Origin: Hemileia vastatrix
Lineage: Eukaryota > Basidiomycota > Pucciniomycetes > Pucciniales > Zaghouaniaceae
Length of the DNA stretch: 64,000 nt
Direction: 5' to 3'
Assembly: GCA_030280995.1 (NCBI GenBank)
Contig: JASXTE010000016.1
Span: 19,821,501 to 19,885,500 of the forward strand
Positions 1 to 9,100 of the stretch are shown here, in pieces. A program made the translations under genes and the position numbers. Every line of letters begins with the position of its first letter. The stretch's first letter is position 1. The notes under the pieces are model-generated. The model did not search any database and was not told the origin of the DNA. It was given only the letters and a program-made list of their open reading frames with translations.

Positions 1-97
1 TTATGTATTTAATAGGGGGTATCAATGTTCAGGGATCCGCAATTAGGGATCAGGAATTTTTTTTTCCGGGATCAGACATTATTAATTGCGGAAGATT

Positions 98-129
98 CTT
101 ATCCACTAGCACTGGGGCTAGTGGATAAG
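98..129. repeat. Perfect 13-bp hairpin in Harbinger 5' subterminal region
   Basis: CTTATCCACTAGC at 98-110 is followed by a 6-nt loop and its exact reverse complement at 117-129. A weaker inverted pair (AGGGATCAGGAATT near 45, AATTCCTGATCCC near 180) encloses it. Subterminal hairpins are common in DNA transposons; here the pair lies between the terminal motif and the transposase remnant. Confidence 0.7.
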
Positions 130-393
130 GAATCCACGATAATGCATTATCCCGCCTCTTATACCCCAATTTCCATTCCTAATTCCTGATCCCAAACTCA
201 TCTCATCCATGATGGATTTTCAAGAAAGTCACATGACTCATAATTGCTGATGCCATCCTTAAGTCTTTCCTCACTCTATGCTACTTAATTTTGGTGGCAA
301 ACACTTAAGTTTTTTTTCTATCTACACACCCCAACTGCACATTTGGCGGTGAATTCCCACTTCCCTCATCACATAACCCTTCCGCAGGCAACA

Positions 394-1656
394 ATGAAAC
401 ACCTTTCTACTAGAAAGCTACTTCACTCAACAATGAATTCTATTACTTTTCTTTTAGTTTTTTACTATAAATCTGACTCTGATTTGGATGATGCTTTAGC
501 TTATATGTGTTTTCTTTCCAAAAAGTGTTACATCATCACCAGGGGGCCAAATTTTTATCATGATCCCCAATATGATCTGGCCTCCATTCTCAACATTCCT
601 CATTTAAACTTCACCTAAATTTTTAGAACTTCTCCCAATTCTTTCTTCAAACTTTATCAACTCATCTCCAATCATCCTATCTTTCATAACAATTCCCATA
701 ACAAACAGCGTAATCCTGCCATCCAACTTGCTGTTGCACTATGTCGTATTGGCTCAAATGGAAACGGTGGTGCTGTAAGAAGTTTGGATAATCTCTTTAA
801 AATAGGATATGGTACCGTGATATTATACACCAAGCGCTGTATGATTGCTATCCTTTCCCTCAAGTCTCAAACACTTTCTTGGCCAACTCCAGAACAGCGA
901 CTTGAATCCTCTCAAGTAATGCAAGCTGAAGGTTTCCCTGGCTGTGTAGGATTTGTTAATGTCACAACTATACCTTTGAGTCAAAAGCCTGCTCATGATG
1001 GCAACCATTATTTTGATTGCAAAAAAAGGTTTCTTAAAAATCTTCTCCAATTTCTCATCCTTCATAAACTAACTTTTTATCTTCCTTTTAGATACTCTAT
1101 TGCCGTTCAACTTGTATTCGATGTCAATAAAAAATTTATTGCTTTTCATAGTGGCTGCCCTGGCTCATGTCATGACTCTTCCATCTTCCAAAGAATGAGG
1201 ATTTCTCAAACCACTGATTCATACTTTGACGAATCTCAGTACCTCCTTGCAGACTCAGCATATGCAAGTGGGAAGTAAATTATACCTGCTTTCCGTGGTG
1301 CAACCTTAGAAAATGACCCCAAAACTAAATTTAATTATCACCTTGCCCAATCAAGAGTACAAATTGAACATGCTATAGGTATTTTAAAGGGACAATTTTC
1401 TAGTCTTTGGGAGCTCAGAATCCAATTTCAAAAATAATTGGAGATTAAAACTGCAAATCATTGGATAATGACTTGCATTATACTCCAAAATATCCTAGCT
1501 GATTTAAAGGATGAGTGGAATGATCTTTATGAAGAAGAGAATCCTGAACCAGCACCGGCTCTCCCCTCCCTTGAATCACAAAACATTCATTCAACTGGCA
1601 TATGCTCTGTCATTATGCCTATTACTCTCCAACATTTCTCTTCACCACCCTTTTAA
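394..1656 (+). pseudogene. Harbinger DDE (HARBI1-like, DDE_4) transposase, broken
   Basis: The reading frame starts at ATG 394 and gives a fungal HARBI1-like DDE endonuclease. In order come an acidic N-terminus, the core segment GFPGCVGFV, the SQKPA segment, GCPGSCHDSSIF, LLADSAYA and finally the Glu-bearing segment RVQIEHAIGILKG. A 63-bp in-frame intron with GT at 1029 and AG at 1091 falls after KKR. In-frame TAA codons at 616, 1276 and 1435 break the gene. The first catalytic Asp, expected in GFVD or GFID, is Asn here (GFVN), whereas copy 2 keeps Asp (GFID). The Asp of CHDS and the Glu of VQIEHA remain. This would have been the cut-and-paste transposase of the element, acting in the nucleus with a Myb/SANT-like partner. 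Confidence 0.8.
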
Positions 1657-2002
1657 ATTATTTCTTTTACTCTCCAAATGTCCTCTTTGTGTACTTTATT
1701 AACTTGGTTTGGTATTTTGGTTTGTTGCATATTCATTTTTTTTTTGGAATTTATGGTGAATATCTTTTTTTTGGATGGCTCATTGGTTTTCTTTCACCAG
1801 CTCAACATGAAAGAGAATATTTTCTGAAATCACATATTTTTTCAGTGCTTTTTTTTTCATTCATCACTCATATCCTTTTCATCCTCTCCTCAAACATCAC
1901 TCAAATATTTTCGTTACTTTTATTTTCTCAACTCATCTCACCAGGTAAGTCTTTTTTTTTCTTGTTTTTTATTTGCTAATCATGAATTTTTTTACTTTTC
2001 TT

Positions 2003-2130
2003 TTTTTGTTTTTGTTTTTGTTTTTGTTTTTGTTTTTGTTTTTGTTTTTGTTTTTGTTTTTGTTTTTGTTTTTGTTTTTGTTTTTGTTTTTGTTTTTGTT
2101 TTTGTTTTTGTTTTTGTTTTTGTTTTTTGT
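2003..2130 (+). repeat. (TTTTTG)n microsatellite
   Basis: About twenty near-perfect TTTTTG hexamers in a row, running into poly-T with isolated G. Apparent Phe/Leu-rich and Lys/Thr-rich reading frames over it are artefacts of the simple repeat. Confidence 0.95.
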
Positions 2131-2234
2131 TTTTTTTTTTTTTTTTGTTTTTTTTTTTTTTTTTTTTTGTAAGTCCCTTTTTTTATTTTCAAGGTTAGAC
2201 TAATTTTTTTTTCTCTTTTTTCCCTTTTTTTTCT

Positions 2235-2880
2235 TTTTTCCCCTCTCCTTCACCCTCTTTAGCTGCCTCATTTCACCCCTTTTCCTCTCTCTTTACCTGC
2301 CTCAAGTCACTCCTTCTCCCCTCTCTTTACCTTCCTCAAGTCCCCCTTATTTCACCCTCCTTGCCTGTCCCAAATCCCCCCTTTTCCCCCTCTTTAGGTG
2401 CCTCATGACCCCCTTCCCCTCTCTTTAGGTGCCTCATCACCCCCCTTCCCCTCTCTTTAGGTGCCTCAACTCTCCCCCCTTCTCCTCTCTTTACCGGTCT
2501 CAAAACCCCCCTTCCCCCCTTCCACTCCCCTTTAGCCACCTCTACCCCTCCTCCTCCTTAACAAATGATCATTAGTGATTGTTTGTTAAGGAGGAGGAGG
2601 GGCTAGAGGAGGCTTAAGGGGAGTAGAAGGGGGTGATAGGACCTAAATGGGGGGGTTTGAAGCAGCTAAATAGGGGGGGGGGGTTCGGAACATTTAAAGA
2701 GGGCTGAGGGGGGGGGTTTTAAGGTAACTAAGGGGGGGATTTTGGGGGGATTTGTGGCAATTAAGGAAGGGGTTTCAGGGGGATTTTGAGACAGGCAAGG
2801 AGGAGATTTGAGGGTGGTTTTGAGGCAAGGAGGGAGGGATTTCAGAGGTGATTTCAAAGAAATGACGGGGGGGAAAGGGG
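2235..2880. repeat. C-rich minisatellite folded as a long inverted repeat
   Basis: The left arm (about 2235-2565) is a tandem series of pyrimidine units of roughly 32-36 bp built on CTCTCTTTAGGTGCCTCA followed by a C run and TTCCC. The right arm (2582 to about 2880) is the purine complement of the same kind of units (for example GATTTTGAGGCAAGGAGG). The centre is a perfect 21-bp inverted repeat, 2545-2565 against 2582-2602, with a 16-nt loop; imperfect pairing continues outward through the C-rich and G-rich stretches. No protein is supported. Confidence 0.8.
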
Positions 2881-2899
2881 ACTGTTATGGGAGTTAAAG

Positions 2900-3368
2900 A
2901 GGGGTTACCTATTTTTTAAAAAACATACTAAAATGAATTTTTTTTTTTTTGGGCAGAATTTTAGAAAAAAAAACTATTACATTCTGTTAAGGTCTTTCCC
3001 TGTAAATTAAAAAACAAAAAAGGTTTAGATTTTAATTTTTAATTTTTCTTACAAATAATTTTACTGAATCAATTTTTTTTTAATTTATTTGTTCTGATTT
3101 TTCTTTTACTGATTCTTTTTTATTTTTTTATTTTATTTTTTAAATTTTTTGACAGGATTTTCTGCAAAGGTTTTTTATAACTAAACTTCAGGTTTTCTTT
3201 TGTATTTTTTTTTTGAAATAATATTTACTGAAAATTTTTAATTTTAATTTTAATTTTATTTTAAAAAATATAATTATGTGAATTTTTTTTTTAAAAATAT
3301 GTGTTGAATTTTTTTTTAAATATAAATTTTTTTCAGATCAAAAAAAATTTCTACTTCTTCAGATTCAC
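2900..3368. other. AT-rich non-coding stretch
   Basis: Long T and A runs (for example near 2940, 3060-3150 and 3230-3330). No reading frame, repeat boundary or RNA gene is apparent. It may be the far end of the Harbinger element or older debris. Confidence 0.6.
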
Positions 3369-4867
3369 TGTCAGGCTGAGGTCAAGTAAAAGACGTGAAC
3401 TTGCTTGAATGGTCACTTGTCTAGAAGTTTTTAATGGTCCTATATGAATACTGTAGTACTAATCCAATAAGTAGTAAAATATAATCAAAATTAAAGGTCT
3501 CAGTAATATAATTCTCACTATTTTTATATATGGCTTACAATCTTTGTAGTTGGTAGAAAAATAGATTTTATAATTCAGATACTATTCAAAAGTTTTATAA
3601 AAGTACTAATTGATAAGTATTGTAATTTATTTGGTTATATCGATAAATTGTAAATGATAAAGAATGAAGAAACAAGACCCAAAAACCTTCTCTTTTTATA
3701 CACACTGAATTCCCCAATGATTCCTTTGATGTACCATCCAATACACAGTTAATGACGCCTCAAAACAACTAATAGACCTACCTATCAACATCCCTAGTAA
3801 CCCATGACATAATTAGACAAACAACAACCGTCAAAATCCTGTAATAATAAGGGAAATCCATCAAAATTAAAGAAAAAGATAATAAGAGAGTATATGCGTA
3901 TAAAACAATAATATAAAAGACTAAAGGAGACTTTTTAAGGTTAATAATAGCTTAATAATAAGGGGGATTAACTGTAGAAATGGAGTGGCTAATCCTGATA
4001 TTATACTACATGAAATTCCCATCCAAAAATAACCAATATTGACTGAGAAACCACCCAAAAACTCAAAAAAGAGCATGAGATGTGGGGTAACTACATGCAG
4101 TCCTTGGCAGGCACTTGCACGGGTAAATCCTTGACTAAAATTAGGCAAATTAAAGCGTGGTGATGAAATAAGACGCCAAGAGTGAGGTTATTAATGAAAT
4201 TAGTGCATATAAACAGGGTCAATGCATTATTAATTAAGCTAGGACACTAAATAAGCGCCTGTTGCCTATTTTAGTGTGTTTCCCCACAGTGGGCGTAGAA
4301 TTTGGGGTAATTATAGTGTCAAAAAGCTAAATTTGCTAAAAATGAAGCTATTCACACGGGAAAAAAGCAGGCAGTATGTGGCCAGTACACAGAAGCCATT
4401 TCTGGCATAAAAAACACTAAATTTGAAAAGTGTTATTTTAATACATTTAAATATCCAAATCATTAGTCCTAAATGAGACAAATTGATCTGTCAAAGGGCA
4501 TTTTTGATATTCTCAAATTTATAGTGCATATAGTCAACTTTTAAGTGAAATAAAGCACATTTCTTGTTTTTTGCATAAAACAGTGAAAATAACAGCTTTA
4601 AATGTACTTAAAAATTATGTAGCCTTATACTTAAGGTTCTTAAGATTACCCTAACATATTCCAGCTTAATATTAAGTATATAAGACTTATAAAAGGTGGA
4701 TATATGCGTGTATATAAGGTGTTATAATGGCATATTTTGTATATTATCATAATTTTACTTATATATACTGTTTGTGTACTCTTAATTATTATTCCCATGT
4801 ATAGTTCATGTGTTTAACATAACTTATAAGTAGTTTTTACTCAGTCCTGGGGATATACAGGCTGACA
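3369..4867. mobile_element. Solo LTR, family 'LTR-A'
   Basis: It begins TGTCAGGCTGAGGTCAAGT and ends CAGGCTGACA, the TG...CA ends of an LTR with a short inverted TGTCAG/CTGACA terminus. A second nearly full-length copy lies at 27985-29478, and a 112-bp reversed piece at 20161-20272. No internal coding sequence adjoins either long copy, so both are solo LTRs left by recombination. Flanking pentamers here (TTCAC and CTAAC) do not match well, so no clean target duplication can be claimed. The 3' end (CTCAGTCCTGGGGATAT) resembles that of the neighbouring Gypsy-A LTR (CTCAGTCCTAAGGATAT), suggesting related families. Confidence 0.85.
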
Positions 4868-4872
4868 CTAAC

Positions 4873-6049
4873 TGTCAGTATAGTCTAGTATGTACGTATG
4901 ATATAATAGTGTTATTTTATGGTCCTACTACTTATTAATAAATGATTTAGTGATTAAACCTAAGGGGAAGACTAATAGAATAGTTATACTCAAATAAAAC
5001 TCACAATACTTGGATTTAAATGCGTGCTAGTGGTGGAAAATAGAAGAATAAAATATAGTTATAGCTTTTATAAAGATAATATCAATTTATAAGGGCTTTA
5101 TAATATATTTATGATTGCTAATAATTGTATTGTAGTGTTTATTTGAAGTGTAGTAATTGAATGATGATAATAAACCGTCAAAATCCCTCCTTACTTATAC
5201 CCAAATCCACTGGAGTGCACAGACCTTCAATCCAGATGATGTCACTGCTATCCCCGGCAATTACAGCACTGTGAGGGCCCATCACCTCCCCATGGCGTCC
5301 ACTTCAAGCAGTTTCAACACCAAGACCTCCAGTAAGGACCCTCCATCACTATTAATAATAACACAGAGTCATACCATAAATAGAAAACCCAGATAAAAGC
5401 GGATACCATAAAGAAACAGGTAAAATAAATGATCAAAAAGAGATTTAATGAAACTAAAAGCATATAAAGGAAACAAATAAAATGTCCAAGCCCCCAATAA
5501 CATCCCCAAGCATCCACATTAACCCAAAAACATCTTTCCAACCCATAAATCCGTGAATAACCATCCAAGGAAGTATTTTTAGTTGTCCAAACTGGGTGTA
5601 TGCGCCTGATATAGGTGTCTATGCTTCTGTAGGCGTTGTGAGTCCACTGATTTCGTCCATGTGACCTAAAATAAGCAGAAAAACAAAGGTTATAGGCTAT
5701 TAAGGGGCTAAAACCCAGTTATATACCTAAATATACATAATATACTGCATATTTCACTGAATATGAGATTTATGTATACATATAAGCTTATGTATGTCAA
5801 TAATTACTTCATATCACTTAAGATAAGTATATTATGACTCCATTAACACCTTAATATGTATTATTAGGCCATGGATAAGCTATTTAAACTATTATAAATT
5901 ATATAATAGAATAATAATTATATATATATATAATAAAATAATATATATTATTATTTTAACCTTATTTTTAAGATATAAGCTTAATCTAGTTAAGGTTATC
6001 TTATTTTAAGCATAAGAAATACTCAGTCCTAAGGATATTTAGGCTGACA
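4873..6049 (-). repeat. Gypsy-A 3' LTR
   Basis: Starts TGTCAGTATAG and ends TTTAGGCTGACA on the plus strand. It is the downstream LTR of the minus-strand element. On the element's sense strand it contains an 84-codon hydrophobic frame (5314-5568) that is also open in the other LTR. Confidence 0.93.
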
Positions 6050-6061
6050 CTCCCTCACCCC
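6050..6061 (-). promoter_or_regulatory. Gypsy-A polypurine tract
   Basis: Read on the minus strand, GGGGTGAGGGAG lies directly before the 3' LTR (TGTCAGCC). The matching tract of the Gypsy-B elements (AGAGTGAGGGAG or AGAGTGAGGGAA) has the same core GTGAGGGA, which supports its role in plus-strand priming. Confidence 0.85.
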
Positions 6062-6162
6062 AAAAAAACAATAAAAAAATGTTAAGACATTTTAATTAAT
6101 CTTAAGGAATGAAATAATAAAATAAAAAAAAATTTTATAATACATATACTGAATGAACAGTA

Positions 6163-9100
6163 TTATTTAGATTTAAATTTTTTCAAGAGATTTTTAAGAT
6201 CAGAGATTTTATTTTCTGGAATCCACTGGTCATATTCACTTGATTTATTTTTAAATCTTAATAGATACTCAACTCCCTTTTCTTTAGTAAGGTGTCTCTT
6301 TTTAAGTATCTTTTCAATTTCTGCTTTTTCCACTATTTCTTCAGGTTGCTGTTTATGCCTTCCTGATCTTCTTGGAAAGAGAGCAGTATCATTAGAATGG
6401 TATGGTTTTATAAGAGAAATAGGAAATACTGGATGTTTTCTATCATAAGGTGCATATAGAATAACCTCAACAGCATTATTACCAACCATCTTTTTAACTA
6501 CAAATGGTCCAATGAATGGATCCTTCAATTTAACATTACCATTTAAATTGAAATGTAGCTTTGAAATAAGGACTTCATCACCCTCTTTGAAAATTTGTTC
6601 TTTATGGGCTTTATCCCATCTTTTCTTTTCATACTCAAAAGCCTTATTTATACATTCTTGAGCATGTTTTCTGCATAATTCCTGAACCTGAAGAAAAGAT
6701 TTAGTACCTGGATGAATATCCAATCTAGGTAACTTATTAAGAGTTTTAGCAGGGGTATTAGGTACATAACCCAACCATAACTCAAATGGCTTTTTGCTAG
6801 TGACAGAATGTACTGTACTATTATATGCAAATTCTAAACCTGGGATAAGGGTTACCCAATCATGCGTGAATTTGTCATTGTCTTTAAAATTAAGACCAAA
6901 AGCACAGTATCTTCTTATCATATCTTCTAAGGTTTGTATCATTCTTTCTGCTAGCCCATCAGTTTGTGGATGGTGTGCTGTAGAAAGTTTTAATTGACAC
7001 CCTGAAACATCCATAAGTGACATCCAGAACTCAGAAGTAAATTTAGGATCTCTGTCAGAAACTATTGCTTTGGGGAAACCTGCTGTATTTAACATTTGTG
7101 TCCACCATAAAAAAGCTAAGTCCTTTGCAGAAACCTCTTTGTGGGTAGGAATAAATTTACACATCTTTGTAAATCTATCTACAATTACCCAGCAGGAGTT
7201 ATAACCCATATGCCCTGCTATTGGAGAACCTGTTACAAAGTCCATGTTAATGATTTCCCATGGAGCTTTTGGTTGCTCAATTTGTTGTAATAAACCAGCT
7301 CTTTTTCCTGTTAATCTTTTAGATTTTTGACAAGAATCACATGTTTCAACATATTTCTGAACATCCTCAGACATGTTAATCCACCAAGCTGTGTTTTTTA
7401 CTCTGGTTAATGTTTTATGGTAGTCAAAATGACCTGCTAATATATCATCATGACATATACTAAACATTAACTCCTTCATTGAAGGGGGAATTACAATTAC
7501 ATTACTTAATTTTTTCCTGTAATATATAAAACCATCCTCAATGGAAAATTTTCCTTTCTCTAATGCCTCTTTATACTTATTTGGTAATGTTTTTATTAAA
7601 ACATTCATTGAAGCATTTGATGGATCATTTAATATTGTAGTTAATTTACTTAAGTCAGGATCTGAATTGTAATTATCAAGAATTGATTGCATAAATTCAT
7701 CCTCAAGATCTACAATATAAATGCCATAAATGTTAATAATCTCTGACTCAGGAACATAAGCAGGATTATCATCATTATTAGGCAGAGGTACTCTAGATAA
7801 CAGATCTACATTAGAGTGCAAGGTTCCTGCTCTATGTGTAATAGTCATCCGTCCTCTGTATTCTTGTACAGCTAATTGCCATCTAAACATGTGTCTATTA
7901 GGAGTTTTCATGTTTAAGAGTGACTTAACTGCACTACAGTCAGTTATTAACTCAAATTTTTGGTCTTCAAGGTAATAATGTAGCTTTTCAAGAGCCCATA
8001 CTACTGCCAAACATTCAAGTTGAGTAGCACCATATTTCAATTCACCACTTCTCAGAGTACGTGAAATATAGCAGATTACTACTTCTGACATTTTACCTTC
8101 AATAAGTTGTTTTTGATGCAAAGCAGCACCCAGTCCAATAAAACTTGCATCTGTATATAATACAAAAGTTAATTGGAAATCTGGTAATCCCAAGATAGGA
8201 GCTGTCATTAAACATTCTTTTAACTTATTAAAAGCTTGTTGTCTTTCATTATTCCAAATGAAAGCTTCTGATTTCTTTATCAGTGTGGTCAGTGGTGCAG
8301 CAATTGATTGGTAGTTTTTTATATATTGTCTATAATAACCACACATTCCAAGAAAAGATTGTACATCCTTCACATTTTGAGGAATGCCAATATTCTTTAC
8401 TGCAGCCACTTTATTTTGGTCTACACATATTTGTAAGCCAGATACAATATGACCAAGCACTTTTAAAGATTCAAACCCAAATTTACATTTTTTCAATGCA
8501 AGGGTCATTTTTATTTCATCCATTTTCTGAAATACTTTCCTTAAATGGATTAAGTGTTCATCAAAATTTTTAGAGAACACTATGATGTCATCAATGTATA
8601 CCATTAACCATCCCTCAATCATTTCATTATGGAATGTTATATCCATTAACTTTTGAAATACTGATGGAGCATTCTTTGGTCCAAATGGCATTCTGACATA
8701 CTTATAAATTCCCATGTGTGTTGTTATCAACAAAAAGTTCTGTGAATTCTTTTCAACAGGAATTTGATGGTACCCTTTATTTCCATCTAGGCAACTTATA
8801 TATTTAGCACCTTTAAGGGTAGCATGTATAGAGGCAATCCTTGGCAAGGGATAAATATCATCTACTGTAAATGTATTTAATGCTCTATAATCACCGCACA
8901 GTCTTGCTTTATCTTGTTCATAAGAAATCAGCACTGGTGATATTACACAATATTTTGGTGTAGTTTCAACCTTCTCAAGAATGTTCATTTTTAATAACAT
9001 CTTAATATTATCCTCTATGTCTTTCCTCTTCATTGGTGAAGCAGGGTATGGTTTCTTTTTAAGACTAGCAGGAATATTATCCATATCACAGGTTAAACTA

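Larger units (their letters stand above)
13..2240 (+). mobile_element. PIF/Harbinger-type DNA transposon, decayed copy 1
   Basis: The left end is the terminal motif AGGGGGTATCAA at 13, preceded by AAT. The same kind of terminus (AGGGGGTGTCAG) opens a second copy at 32889, also preceded by AAT. The two copies share the transposase remnant and, beyond it, a colinear pyrimidine-rich tail that includes CAGGTAAGTC and CAAGGTTAGACTA (near 1945 and 2192 here; near 34917 and 35028 in copy 2). Shared colinearity ends around 2240. The right terminal repeat is not visible, so the right border is a minimum; the C-rich minisatellite that follows may also be part of the element. The copy cannot be autonomous because its transposase is broken. 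Confidence 0.65.

Noticed and set aside
1973..2203. Open frames of Phe/Leu on plus and Lys/Thr on minus
   Set aside because: Pure translation of the (TTTTTG)n repeat; no other evidence of coding.
2336..2857. Minus-strand Gly/Lys- and Pro-rich open frames
   Set aside because: They follow the C-rich minisatellite units and have no start context or homology.
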